Part shown: in pieces, positions 29,104 through 38,649 of the stretch | Layout of the letters: each line of letters begins with the position of its first letter | How positions within the stretch are numbered: the first letter of the stretch is position 1 | From: Puniceicoccus vermicola | GTDB lineage: Bacteria; Verrucomicrobiota; Verrucomicrobiia; Opitutales; Puniceicoccaceae | DNA length: 64,000 bases | Direction: 5' to 3' | NCBI RefSeq assembly: GCF_014230055.1 | Contig: NZ_JACHVA010000082.1 | Span: 62,001 to 126,000, forward strand | The notes under the pieces: generated by a model | The model's database searches: none | What the model saw: only the letters and a program-made list of their open reading frames with translations | Told to the model about the DNA's origin: nothing | Program-made: the position numbers and the translations under genes

Positions 29104-29424
29104 ATGTTTCGAAAATATAGTCGCAGAATTGCCAGCGTGCTCCTTTCCGTTGGGGTGCTTCCTTTGGGGTATTGTCTAATCTCTCATTGGTGTATGTGCG
29201 GCCATCGGGCTCACGAATCAAATAGTCAGATTCGCGACGTTCTGATCGACTACGCAGCATTTGGCATCGTTAGCATCGGAATGGTTGCATCTCTTTGGGT
29301 GAAGGGGAATAAGAGCGCTTCCTATTTTCTCATTCTGTTCGCAGAGTTTTTGATGTTGGCGCAATTTTCGGTTTTCGCGCTGATTCCCTATCTCTTTGGA
29401 GTCGTGGGAATTGTCCGGAAATAG
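29104..29424 (+). CDS. Small hypothetical membrane protein
   Basis: 106 residues with hydrophobic segments at about 8-28 (IASVLLSVGVLPLGYCLISHW), 49-65 and 72-103. Three membrane helices are likely. The CMCGHRAHES loop contains cysteines and histidines that could bind metal, but no family is recognised. It is isolated between the glycan genes. An overlapping frame at 28860-29120 is not convincing. Confidence 0.5.
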   Translation: MFRKYSRRIASVLLSVGVLPLGYCLISHWCMCGHRAHESNSQIRDVLIDYAAFGIVSIGMVASLWVKGNKSASYFLILFAEFLMLAQFSVFALIPYLFGVVGIVRK

Positions 29425-29527
29425 GGGAGTTAATAGGTTCAATTGAAAACCATTTCGGTCGGAATGAAATCTCCGTTGGGTTGAGGGTGCAGCTTTTGCA
29501 GCGTTCAACCTCAACCCCCTCTGCCTT

Positions 29528-31753
29528 ATGATTCGAAATCCCCGTTTTGTTCTTGGTCTCGTCGTATTGGGTCTGTCGACTTCTACTTCTTGGGCCGCCG
29601 ACTATTGGATCTCTCCGGGAGGGAGTGGTTCGATGGATGGGAGCTCGGAAGCAAACGCCCTTCCGAGTTCGGCGATGGAGACGGTTTTGAACACTACGAT
29701 GGGGGCAGGGGATACGCTCTATGTCCTTTCCGGTGATTACGGTGCCACGCAGATGCGGATCGAATCCGATGGGACCGTCAGCCAACCGAAGCGGATCGTC
29801 GGTGTGGACATTGGTGGCGGAGTTCCGCATTTCAGCGGCAATGGAGTTTGGAAGAGATCCGAGCCGGAGTCCGGTCAGTGGCGCATCATCATACTCGACG
29901 GGAGTCATTGGGAAATCGAAAATCTGGAGCTCAGCGGAGTTCGCCAGGCGATCAGCAACGAGGAAGGCGATTTTGCGAGCCACATTCGGTTTCGTGACCT
30001 TCATGTTCACGACGTTCGATACGGAATCTACCTTTCGGATATGGACGATTCCACTTTTGAGAATGTCGCGGTGACGCATTATACGAAGCATGGATTCCGT
30101 TTGGAGAAAGGATGCGACAACATTGTTTTCCAATCCTGTCTGGCGGACATGACACGGGGGGATCATTCTTGGTGGGAGCACTCCGAATTGTATCCCTTCG
30201 GATTTGTTTCCTACGGTCGGAGTGCGGGGAATACGAACGTCTCCTACATCGATTGCGTCTCGAAGAATAACCGGAAAAACCTGCAGGCTCGGAGTTATTG
30301 GAACGGGGATGGGTTTGTCATCGAAGGAGATACGACGGGAGTTTCGTTCCAGAATTGCATTGCCCTGAATAACGAGGATGCGGGTTTTGATGTGAAGGCG
30401 GATGTTTCGATCGAGAACTGCGTCTCGTTTCAAAATTTCCGGGGCTATCGGATTTGGGGGACTGGTACGATCTACAACTCGGTGGCAGGCTTTCCGTTTC
30501 GGCGGGCCAATCACGTTCCCAACGGGGTGGAAACAACGGGTGGAAGCGGAGTTTGGACAAAGAATGGGACCGCGACGGTGGACTATTTTACATTTTACGG
30601 AAACAAGGGGAGAGGAGCCCATGAGGAGGGCAGTGGTTCGATTACATTGACCAACAGCATTCTCGCATTCTCGGGAGCGGAGGGGCAGTTCACGGTGGGA
30701 TCGATTAGTCTGAGCACGGGAACTGTAACCTATCGACCCGGATCCGGAACGGCCCCCGATTTTGTCGATGCAGATCCGAATTGGGACGGAATCGGTTCCC
30801 ATATGAACAGCCAGACCTATGGAGAGAGCAAAGGGTATTTTCAAGGCACTGTCGGGGTTCAATTTGATCCGGCCCAGGTTGACGGCTACGGAAGCCAGTC
30901 GCAATCGGGGAGCACTGTCACTGTAGGATCTTCGGGGACGGCTTTGACTCTTGCGGGTAATATTTGGCGGAAGTATCCGTTCTCTTATGATGTGACCTCC
31001 AGCACGGTGCTCGAGGTCACTGTGAGTGCAAGCGATGTCGGAGAGATCTTGGCGGTTGGCTTGGATGACGACAATGACTTCGATGACACCAAATCGAATT
31101 TCCAGTTGGGAGGTTCGCAGCCGAATACGGATAACTTCTACCCGGTCACACCTGATTATTCCCCTGTGAGTGGCGCGGTAACCTATCGGATTCCGGTGGG
31201 GAGCTATTTTACTGGCAGTAGGAACTATTTGACCTTTGTCGCGGACGACGACGCTGATGCGAGTGCGAATGTGACATTTTCTGGGATACAGGTGTTTGAG
31301 TCGCCCGATTTCTCACTCGCAGGCTTCAGCGATTACTCGATCCAGTCGGGCGCTGGAAATGTGAGTCTCGAGTCGGGGAACACCGCCGTACATCTGACTG
31401 GAAACCTTTGGCAGAAATTCCCATTCAACTACACCTTCACCCCGGCCACGGTGGTTGAGGTAACGATTGATGCGATCGATGCGGGAGAAGTCCTAGGAAT
31501 CGGGTTTGATAGCGACAATAGCTACTCCAACGCCTCAACGACCTTTCGCTTGGGCGGGAGTCAGAGTCCTCCCAGTCGCTTCATCGTGCTTTCTCCCTCC
31601 TATACCGATGGAGAGGGCGCGGTGACCTATGTGATTCCTGTGGGCGAGTACATTTCAGGTCCAAAAGCCTACGTTACGTTTGTCGCGGATGATGACGATG
31701 ACTCGAGCGTCGACGCGACTTTTGCTGATCTGCGGATCTACGAGAAGAATTAA
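29528..31753 (+). CDS. Secreted right-handed beta-helix protein with two C-terminal carbohydrate-binding-like modules
   Basis: 741 residues with a signal peptide (FVLGLVVLGLSTSTSWA). The first ~430 residues are a parallel beta-helix (DYWISPGGSGSMDGSSEANA..., FRDLHVHDVRYGIYLSD, VSFQNCIALNNEDAGFDVKAD). Two tandem beta-sandwich modules follow, about 450-595 and 600-741, sharing ALTLAGNIWRKYPFSY / AVHLTGNLWQKFPFNY, VGLDDDNDF / IGFDSDNSY, RLGGSQ, IPVG and LTFVADDD / VTFVADDD. This pattern resembles modules at the ends of marine agarases and other polysaccharide enzymes. Likely a secreted lyase or hydrolase; the catalytic class is not readable. Confidence 0.82.
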   Translation: MIRNPRFVLGLVVLGLSTSTSWAADYWISPGGSGSMDGSSEANALPSSAMETVLNTTMGAGDTLYVLSGDYGATQMRIESDGTVSQPKRIVGVDIGGGVPHFSGNGVWKRSEPESGQWRIIILDGSHWEIENLELSGVRQAISNEEGDFASHIRFRDLHVHDVRYGIYLSDMDDSTFENVAVTHYTKHGFRLEKGCDNIVFQSCLADMTRGDHSWWEHSELYPFGFVSYGRSAGNTNVSYIDCVSKNNRKNLQARSYWNGDGFVIEGDTTGVSFQNCIALNNEDAGFDVKADVSIENCVSFQNFRGYRIWGTGTIYNSVAGFPFRRANHVPNGVETTGGSGVWTKNGTATVDYFTFYGNKGRGAHEEGSGSITLTNSILAFSGAEGQFTVGSISLSTGTVTYRPGSGTAPDFVDADPNWDGIGSHMNSQTYGESKGYFQGTVGVQFDPAQVDGYGSQSQSGSTVTVGSSGTALTLAGNIWRKYPFSYDVTSSTVLEVTVSASDVGEILAVGLDDDNDFDDTKSNFQLGGSQPNTDNFYPVTPDYSPVSGAVTYRIPVGSYFTGSRNYLTFVADDDADASANVTFSGIQVFESPDFSLAGFSDYSIQSGAGNVSLESGNTAVHLTGNLWQKFPFNYTFTPATVVEVTIDAIDAGEVLGIGFDSDNSYSNASTTFRLGGSQSPPSRFIVLSPSYTDGEGAVTYVIPVGEYISGPKAYVTFVADDDDDSSVDATFADLRIYEKN

Positions 31754-32009
31754 GGAAGGTATTTCGATTTTTTGGTATTGTTAGCCGGTTCTCCCGGAAA
31801 CCTTCGGTCGTTGACGCTCAGTTCACCGGCTTGGATGCTGTAAACCCAGCCATTTTTTTGAACCTGGGTATCTTCGAAATCCCCTATTATTTCTTTTGCG
31901 GAGCAGATCTGGACTGGTTCTATTATCGGCGCAGAAACAGGTCTCGATCAAAATGTCCCGGACGGTTTTTTCTGGCTGGTTTTTCGGGGTTTAGGGAGAT
32001 CTTGTTGCG

Positions 32010-34208
32010 ATGTATATGAATCTTCCTGTAGACCTATCCGATCTTATGGAAACCTCAATTGATACCGAAGTTACGTTAAACGGTCTCGTCGTGAATCGTG
32101 TGCCCACTCCGCATGGAGGGATGGAGCTGCGAATCTGCCCTTCGTCTAAAAGTAAGGACCGAGTGGCTCATCGGGAGGAGATTTCCGGTCGCCCTGAGTC
32201 CGTGAAGATCACCCCCTCGGCGACAAAGCCGGACAGCATGGTTCAGGTGAAGCTGGCTCAGGATGCGATGGATTTCGGGTTTTTGTCCGGGACAACCATG
32301 CAGGACAGCCGGACGACGTCGGGGCTGTGTGTCGTTCCCGTCGAGGAATCGGATCGTGTCGGTCTGGGGGACGACGTATTGGTGACCGCGTTGCTGAACG
32401 AAGTCTCGAAGGTGCGGGTTTGCCATTTTCTGAAGCCGACGCCGGTCGAGGGGACTTTGTTGTCCTGGACCCGGGTGACGAATATCGGTGATGAACCGTT
32501 CGAGTTAGAACACTTGTCGAGCTTCGTCCTCTCCGGTTTGACTCCCTTCGCCCCGGAGGATGCTCCTGGGCGGCTGAAAATGCATCGTTTTCGGAGCTGG
32601 TGGAGCAATGAGGGACAGCACGAAAGTAGGTCACTGGAAGATCTGCATCTGGTTCGGAACTGGGGTGGTTGGATGCTTCCGAATGAGCGGTTTGGCCAAG
32701 TCGGGACACAGCCGGTGCGGAAGTTTTTCCCATTTGTCGCGCTGGAAGATACGGAAGCCGGGGTTCTTTGGGGGGCTCAACTCGCTTGGGCTGGCTCTTG
32801 GCAGATGGAAGTGACACGGCGTGCGGACCAGGTGTCACTCTCGGGAGGCCTGGCTGACTACGAGTTTGGTCACTGGAAAAAGGCGATCCAGCCCGGAGAG
32901 TCTTTTGTGAGTCCAATCGCGCATCTGGCGAGTGTCGCCGGTGAGATCGATGAACTGACGGATCGGCTGGTCTCGCTGCAGGAGGCGCTTCTTCCGGAAC
33001 CGCCGGAAGCGGAGAAGGAACTGCCGGTGATGTTTAACGAGTGGTGCACCAATTGGGGGTCGCCTAGTCACGACAAGACGATTGCTTTGGCCAAGCGTTT
33101 ACAGGGGTCCGGAGTGAAGTATTTAGTGATCGATGACGGATGGGCGAAGCGTCCGCCGGAAGCGAAAGCGCAGTCCAATGGAGACTGGATCGTCGATCAG
33201 GAAAAGTTTCCTCATGGGATGAAGGCGACTTGTGACGAGTTGAAAGCCATGGGCTTCGTGCCCGGCGTATGGTTCGAGTTCGAGGTCTGTAATCCCGGGT
33301 CCAAGGCATTTGAGGAGACCGATCACTTGCTTCATCGCAACGGGCGGGTACTGGACGTTGGTTCCCGTCGATTCTGGAACTTAAATGATCCGTGGGTCGT
33401 CGATTATTTGGATCAGAAGCTTGTCCGGTTCCTCCGGGAGAACGGCTTTGGCTACCTGAAGGTCGACTACAACGATAACATCGGGATCGGATGCGATCAT
33501 CCGGATTCTTTCGGAGAAGGCCTGCGCCAGCATGTCGAGGGCGTTTATCGCTCCTTCGAGCGCATTCATGAAGGTGTCGAGGACATCATTATCGAAAACT
33601 GTGCTTCGGGAGGACATCGACTCGAGCCTTCGATGATGGCGTTGACGGAGATGAGCTCGTTCTCCGATGCCCACGAGTCGACCAATATCCCGATTGTCGC
33701 TCGGCAGCTCCATCATTTGATGCCGCCCCGCCAATCACAGATCTGGGCGGTGCTTTACCCTGAGGATTCTCCGGAGCGGTTTGTCTATTCGCTGGCGGCC
33801 ACTTTCTACGGACGCATGTGTCTTTCGGGCCCGATCCATGATATCGGTGACGAACAGATGGATGTGATCCGCCGAAGCATTGCACTCTATGGGGAAGTCG
33901 CTCCTATCATTCGGGAGGGAAGAACATGGTTTGTCGGAGAAACGCCTTGGAACTGGCGCGATCCTGAGGGCTGGTGCGGTGTTTGCCGGGTCAGTAGCGA
34001 GGGTGACCGTGCGGTCGTGGTTGTCCACGAATTCGATCGGAAAGATTCAGAGGAGATTATTTGCGACCTGCCAATGGAGGGCGACTGGAAGGTCTCTGGG
34101 TCACTGACCGACGAGACTACCGGGGAGCCGGTCTTGCGCGGAAGCTCACTGCATTTCCCTGCTGGAAAGTCTTTCCGCGGATACGTGATCTCGCTGGTTC
34201 GTCAGTAG
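32010..34208 (+). CDS. GH36-family alpha-galactosidase
   Basis: 732 residues, normal for bacterial GH36. N-terminal beta-supersandwich, central TIM barrel, C-terminal beta domain. The barrel begins MFNEWCTNWGSPSHDKTIALA. The nucleophile is Asp486 in YLKVDYNDN; CASGGHRLEPSMM and the acid/base Asp553 in SFSDAHEST follow. The family hydrolyses alpha-1,6-galactosides and related alpha-linked galactose. No signal peptide, so cytoplasmic, acting on imported oligosaccharides together with the GH2 enzyme upstream. It is preceded by a 256-bp gap with no clear gene. Confidence 0.88.
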   Translation: MYMNLPVDLSDLMETSIDTEVTLNGLVVNRVPTPHGGMELRICPSSKSKDRVAHREEISGRPESVKITPSATKPDSMVQVKLAQDAMDFGFLSGTTMQDSRTTSGLCVVPVEESDRVGLGDDVLVTALLNEVSKVRVCHFLKPTPVEGTLLSWTRVTNIGDEPFELEHLSSFVLSGLTPFAPEDAPGRLKMHRFRSWWSNEGQHESRSLEDLHLVRNWGGWMLPNERFGQVGTQPVRKFFPFVALEDTEAGVLWGAQLAWAGSWQMEVTRRADQVSLSGGLADYEFGHWKKAIQPGESFVSPIAHLASVAGEIDELTDRLVSLQEALLPEPPEAEKELPVMFNEWCTNWGSPSHDKTIALAKRLQGSGVKYLVIDDGWAKRPPEAKAQSNGDWIVDQEKFPHGMKATCDELKAMGFVPGVWFEFEVCNPGSKAFEETDHLLHRNGRVLDVGSRRFWNLNDPWVVDYLDQKLVRFLRENGFGYLKVDYNDNIGIGCDHPDSFGEGLRQHVEGVYRSFERIHEGVEDIIIENCASGGHRLEPSMMALTEMSSFSDAHESTNIPIVARQLHHLMPPRQSQIWAVLYPEDSPERFVYSLAATFYGRMCLSGPIHDIGDEQMDVIRRSIALYGEVAPIIREGRTWFVGETPWNWRDPEGWCGVCRVSSEGDRAVVVVHEFDRKDSEEIICDLPMEGDWKVSGSLTDETTGEPVLRGSSLHFPAGKSFRGYVISLVRQ

Positions 34209-34355
34209 GGCTCCGAAAGTTCGGCGGCAGGACTTTCAGGACGGAGTTGATCCCGAAGGCGAGACGCTGCCGTTTGGCTTCGGTCTACACCTCGATTTTG
34301 CTTTTCGGAGATTTTTTTCTTTTCTCGGGGAACGCTTAGGGGTGATATTTGGAGC

Positions 34356-35861
34356 ATGGCGAAACCCCTCGTAAAATCAGCCGTATTCTTATCCATTTTC
34401 GGTCTGGGACTAATCTCTCAGGCTGACGTAAGCCTCCCGGGCTTGTTCGGAGACCACATGGTTTTCCAGCGGGAGCAGTCCAACCCGGTTTGGGGATGGG
34501 CGGACGCCGGCGAGGAGGTGACCGTCTCGATCAACGGCCAATCTCAATCTACGACAGCCGATGAGGATGGAAATTGGCAGGTGGAGCTGGATCCTCTTCC
34601 GGTCGGGGGCCCCTACACATTGCAGGTGGAAGGCAACAACTCGCTGACCGTCGAAGATGTTTTGTCCGGGGAGGTCTGGATCTGCTCGGGGCAGTCGAAC
34701 ATGGAGTGGCCCATTTCAAGGGTCAATAATGCCGATGTTGAGATCGTTTCGGCGAACTATCCGGAAATTCGTTTGATGACCGTGCCCCGAATTGGGACCC
34801 AGGAGCCACAATTGACATTCAATGGAAAGTGGGTGCTTTGTTCTCCCGAAACGGTTGGAAACTTTTCGGCAGTTGGATATCTCTTCGGTCGACGTATTCA
34901 CAATACCCTCGGAGTGCCGGTCGGTTTGATCGACAATTCGTGGGGAGGTTCAGCCGCTGAGGCCTGGGTGCCCCGGGAAAAGCTGGAAGCTTCTGAAACC
35001 TTCTCAAAATATTTGGCGGATTGGGAAAAGAAAACTTCGGAATATACGGACGAGATCCACGCCGAGAAAGTTGCGGAATACAATGAGTGGAAAGCCGCTG
35101 GAAAACCGGATCCCAAAATGCGCTGGCCACGTGATCCCCGAACAGGGCAGCACCGCCCGGCCAACCTCTACAATGGTGTTCTTTATCCGTTGATTGGTTA
35201 CGGCATTCGAGGGGTAATTTGGTATCAGGGGGAGACCAATGGTGGACGCGCCGAAGCTTATCGGGAGCTTTTCCCTCTCATGATTTCGACATGGCGCGAA
35301 GACTGGGGGCAGGGCGATTTCCCATTCTATTGGGTGCAGTTAGCTGATTTCCAGGCAGAGAAGGAAGAGCCGGGTGACAGTAGCTGGGCGAATCTTCGGG
35401 AAGCACAAACAATGACTCTGTCTCTTCCCAACACCGGTGAGGCGGTGATCATCGATGCCGGGGAAGGTCGCGATATTCACCCTCGCGACAAGCAGACAGT
35501 AGCGAGTCGATTGGTGCGTCACGCTCTTGCGAATGATTACGGCTTCGACATGGTGCCTGCCAGTCCGATCTTTGAATCAATGGATGTGGAAGGCAATGTC
35601 GCCACAATTACGTTTTCGAGCATCGACGAAGGTCTTTATTCCTTCGATACGAAGGATGTCGTTGGATTCGCGGTTGCCGGAGAAGATGGTAACTTTGTGT
35701 GGGCCGACGCGAAAATCGTTGGCAAAGACAAGGTCGAGGTTTCGGCAGAAGGAGTCGAGACACCCGTAGCCGTGAGGTACGCTTGGGCGATGAACCCGAT
35801 TGCCAATCTCTACGATCGCAACGGCCTTCCCGTGACTCCGTTCCGCACCGACAGCGAGTAG
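34356..35861 (+). CDS. Sialate O-acetylesterase-type SGNH hydrolase
   Basis: 501 residues with a signal peptide (SAVFLSIFGLGLISQA). An N-terminal beta domain (LPGLFGDHMVFQREQSNPVWGWA) is followed by an SGNH esterase: GEVWICSGQSNMEW with nucleophile Ser114, GVIWYQGETNGGRA, and the C-terminal Asp/His pair in GRDIHPRDK. Family members remove acetyl groups from sialic acids, or from xylan and other acetylated glycans. Exported, so it probably deacetylates polysaccharide before enzymes nearby act. Convergent with the DHDPS-family gene. Confidence 0.88.
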   Translation: MAKPLVKSAVFLSIFGLGLISQADVSLPGLFGDHMVFQREQSNPVWGWADAGEEVTVSINGQSQSTTADEDGNWQVELDPLPVGGPYTLQVEGNNSLTVEDVLSGEVWICSGQSNMEWPISRVNNADVEIVSANYPEIRLMTVPRIGTQEPQLTFNGKWVLCSPETVGNFSAVGYLFGRRIHNTLGVPVGLIDNSWGGSAAEAWVPREKLEASETFSKYLADWEKKTSEYTDEIHAEKVAEYNEWKAAGKPDPKMRWPRDPRTGQHRPANLYNGVLYPLIGYGIRGVIWYQGETNGGRAEAYRELFPLMISTWREDWGQGDFPFYWVQLADFQAEKEEPGDSSWANLREAQTMTLSLPNTGEAVIIDAGEGRDIHPRDKQTVASRLVRHALANDYGFDMVPASPIFESMDVEGNVATITFSSIDEGLYSFDTKDVVGFAVAGEDGNFVWADAKIVGKDKVEVSAEGVETPVAVRYAWAMNPIANLYDRNGLPVTPFRTDSE

Positions 35862-35923
35862 GAGCCCAACAGTTCTGCGATAACTTTTTACTCCATTCCT
35901 CTCCAGTTCAAGTCAACTGGGGG

Positions 35924-35941
35924 GGAGGACTGTTCTCCTCC
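35924..35941. terminator. Possible bidirectional hairpin between convergent genes
   Basis: GGAGGA-CTGTTC-TCCTCC forms a 6-bp stem with a 6-nt loop in the 86-bp gap between the convergent esterase and DHDPS-family genes. No strong T-run flanks it. Confidence 0.3.
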
Positions 35942-35947
35942 TAGGTT

Positions 35948-36868
35948 CTAGGCCAGATAGGGCGCTAGAACCGGGCGGGCTTCCAAGGCTTGAACCGTTT
36001 TCTCGACTCTTTGCAGGTCCTCATCCTTAAATCCGGAAAATGGGGAAGCGAGGTGTCGTCCGGCGATCCCGCGGACTTCCAGCGCCCCTTTCAGGCCTTT
36101 GATGATGCTGGAACCGTGTTTCCCGATCGTGAAGAGACGGCTTGAGATCTCCATAACCTCTCGTTGCAGGGTTTCGGCTGTGCGGAAATCCCCCGCCTCC
36201 ATGAGTTCGTAGATCTTGACGTAGAGTTTGGGAAATACGTTGGCGCCGCCATTGATGCCCCCGTTTCCTCCGGCCAAGAGAGACTCGGCCAAGAGTTCCT
36301 CGGGGCCGATTAGGAGGGTTAGGTCGCGGTCGCCGATGAGACGCTTGATTTTCTTGAAGTAAAAGAGATCGCCGGAGCTGTCTTTGAGCCCGAGGCAGTT
36401 CTCCATGGTAAACGCCAGCTCCACGACATCGAGTGGCAGTGACACCTTGGTCAGGGCGGGCATGTTGTAGAGAAAGAACGGGAGACTCACTTTGTCGCCC
36501 ATCCGTTGCACGAAATCGTGCAACTCCGGTGCGCCGGGGATGAAATAGTAGGGCGGGGTAAAGGCGACGGCGTCGGCTCCCGCTTTCTGCGAATAATCGG
36601 CCAGCGAGAGAGATTCGGCGTAGGCGGTGTCGCTGATGCTGACGATGACCGGAATGCGGGCATCCACTTTTTCGGTGACAAAGTCGATGTATTGACGTCG
36701 GAGGTCGTAGCTCAAATTGGGACCTTCCCCGGTCGTTCCGAGGATGAATAGACCGTGGACTCCGCCGGCGATTACATGTTCGATGAGGCGTGAGGTTGCC
36801 TCCAGGTCCAAGGTTTCGTCCGCCTTGAGCGGAGTGACGAGCGGAGGGATGATGCCGTGAATCTTCAT
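35948..36868 (-). CDS. Dihydrodipicolinate synthase/N-acetylneuraminate lyase family aldolase
   Basis: 306 residues, a class I (beta/alpha)8 aldolase. Diagnostic features: LFILGTTGEGPNLSYD (residues 41-56), Tyr134 in FFLYNMP and Schiff-base Lys162 in CLGLKDSSGD. The family contains dihydrodipicolinate synthase, sialic acid lyase and 2-keto-3-deoxy sugar-acid aldolases. Its position downstream of a sugar kinase (57-bp gap, same strand) favours a catabolic sugar-acid aldolase over lysine synthesis. The exact substrate cannot be deduced. Confidence 0.85.
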   Translation of the reverse strand: MKIHGIIPPLVTPLKADETLDLEATSRLIEHVIAGGVHGLFILGTTGEGPNLSYDLRRQYIDFVTEKVDARIPVIVSISDTAYAESLSLADYSQKAGADAVAFTPPYYFIPGAPELHDFVQRMGDKVSLPFFLYNMPALTKVSLPLDVVELAFTMENCLGLKDSSGDLFYFKKIKRLIGDRDLTLLIGPEELLAESLLAGGNGGINGGANVFPKLYVKIYELMEAGDFRTAETLQREVMEISSRLFTIGKHGSSIIKGLKGALEVRGIAGRHLASPFSGFKDEDLQRVEKTVQALEARPVLAPYLA

Positions 36869-36925
36869 AGGAATTATTGGTAGGTTATAAAAGGTATGGG
36901 TGCTGTCGAATGGCCGGGAGTATCT

Positions 36926-38596
36926 TTAATTTTCCGTTTTCCGGGCCACGGAATCCTTTATGAGGGATTGGTAGGCGAGCTGATCTTCGTAGAGACGGTG
37001 AAATACCCGGTACTTGGCGTCATGGTAGGTAGAGGATTCCGTCTGCGGGTCGATGATTTTCCCGGGTCGGGACATTTGGGCCATGGCTTCCTGGACACTG
37101 GAACAGTTCCCTGAGGCCACAGCTCCGAGCATCGCCGATCCCAGAATTACGGCTTCGGGCTCTGCCGGGAGAATCAATTTGCACTGGGTAATGTCGGCGT
37201 GCTGCTGGAGGAAGACCGGATTTTTAGTTCCTCCGCCACAGCAGACAAGAGTGTCGATCGCATATCCGCTCGCATTCATCGCTTCGACGATATGGCGAGT
37301 GCCATAGGCGATGGCTTGGATCGTAGCCAGATAAAGAAGGGCGAGGTCGGTGAGTTCTGCCGAAAGATGCAGTCCGGAGATCATTCCGACCAAGTGGGGG
37401 TTGGCCCTTGGGGAGCGGTTGCCGTGGAAATAGGGACAGACATGGAGGTCGGCGGTCAACTCTTCCAAGGGGCCACCAACGGCGAGCTCCGCAAGCTTGT
37501 CGTTCAATACCTCATACGGAGTGATCCCCGCCTCCTTGGATGCCTGAATCATGGCCTCGGTAGCGCCGTGGTTGAAGATGATGTGATCGACCAGAGCGCC
37601 AGTGGCGGATTGGCCTCCCTCGTTGAGCCAGAGGCCGGGGATCATCGAGGAAAAGTAGGGGCCCCAGACGCCGGGAATTGGGCGCATTTCCGGCGAGGCG
37701 ACCATGTGGCAGGAGGAGGTTCCGCCGATGAGGGCGAGGCGATTCTCCAAGTCGGCGGGGGTGGGACCTTCGCTCTTGTCCGGCATCCCGATCATCCCAA
37801 TGCCTCCCGCATGGGCGTCGATGATGGAAACTCCGACAGCCGTTCCGGGAACCAGACCGAGTTCGGACGCAGCCGTTTCCGTCAATCCTTGACCGACAGG
37901 TTCTCCCATGGGCAGGATTTCAGTGCCGATCCGGGCAAAGTCTTCTTCCGCGAGGTCTTTGAGGCCGATGGCCCGAAAAAAGTCTTCCTGCCAACCGCTT
38001 CGTCCTTCAGCGGCCTCATGGGCCAGATAGGTCCACTTGCAAGTGGTCGAGCAGAGGGAGCGCGTCGTTGAGCCAGTGGCGCGGAAGGTCAGGAAGTCGG
38101 GCAAGTCGAAGAAATGCCGAGTGCGTCGCCAGGACTCGGGAAGGTGATTTTTCAACCAAAGGAGTTTGGGCGTCTGCATCTCCGGAGAGATCTTGCCTCC
38201 CACGAACGAGAAGACCGAAAAGTCCCCCGAACTATTGATGCGTTCCGTTTCGGCAAGAGCACGGTGGTCCATCCAAACGATGATGTTTTGTCGGTCGTCA
38301 CCGTCAGGGCTCGCAGTAACGGGTTTCCCGTCGGCGTCGACTAGGACAAGCGAGCAGGTGGCGTCGAATCCGATGCCCTTGATCTCTGTCGGATTCACTG
38401 AGGATTCCGCAACTACCTCGCGCGTGCAGGTGCAGATTGCTTCCCAAATATCGTCGGACGATTGTTCGACAAAGTTGGGCCCGGGCCGCCATGTTTGGAT
38501 GGAGCGGCTTTGATTCGCGATCAAACGACCATTTTCGTCAAAGAGACCGGCACGGGCACTGCCGGTTCCCACATCAATTCCAATAAAGTAGTCCAC
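36926..38596 (-). CDS. FGGY-family carbohydrate kinase (ribulokinase-like)
   Basis: 556 residues from a GTG at 38596. The N-terminal phosphate-binding loop reads [20 protein letters not shown]; the C-terminal FGGY half includes [21 protein letters not shown] and [15 protein letters not shown]. Sequence style and length point to the pentulose-kinase (ribulokinase) branch, which phosphorylates ketopentoses such as ribulose. With the aldolase gene downstream and the XylR-type regulator diverging upstream (53 bp), it forms a small sugar-catabolic unit. Soluble. Confidence 0.87.
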   Translation of the reverse strand: MDYFIGIDVGTGSARAGLFDENGRLIANQSRSIQTWRPGPNFVEQSSDDIWEAICTCTREVVAESSVNPTEIKGIGFDATCSLVLVDADGKPVTASPDGDDRQNIIVWMDHRALAETERINSSGDFSVFSFVGGKISPEMQTPKLLWLKNHLPESWRRTRHFFDLPDFLTFRATGSTTRSLCSTTCKWTYLAHEAAEGRSGWQEDFFRAIGLKDLAEEDFARIGTEILPMGEPVGQGLTETAASELGLVPGTAVGVSIIDAHAGGIGMIGMPDKSEGPTPADLENRLALIGGTSSCHMVASPEMRPIPGVWGPYFSSMIPGLWLNEGGQSATGALVDHIIFNHGATEAMIQASKEAGITPYEVLNDKLAELAVGGPLEELTADLHVCPYFHGNRSPRANPHLVGMISGLHLSAELTDLALLYLATIQAIAYGTRHIVEAMNASGYAIDTLVCCGGGTKNPVFLQQHADITQCKLILPAEPEAVILGSAMLGAVASGNCSSVQEAMAQMSRPGKIIDPQTESSTYHDAKYRVFHRLYEDQLAYQSLIKDSVARKTEN

Positions 38597-38649
38597 CCTT
38601 GAATTGTAGTTGAGTTGGACGCTTTACGATATACGATTTTGCGGCAAAA

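Noticed and set aside
28860-29120. 86-codon frame upstream of the small membrane protein
   Set aside because: No family-like sequence, overlaps the more plausible 29104 gene, and composition looks non-coding.
29330-30904. 524-codon minus-strand frame opposite the beta-helix gene
   Set aside because: It overlaps a coherent secreted protein, has low-complexity basic composition and no recognisable domain.
31831-32019. Small frame ahead of the alpha-galactosidase gene
   Set aside because: Overlaps the start of the GH36 gene and has no protein-like pattern; the gap is more likely promoter.
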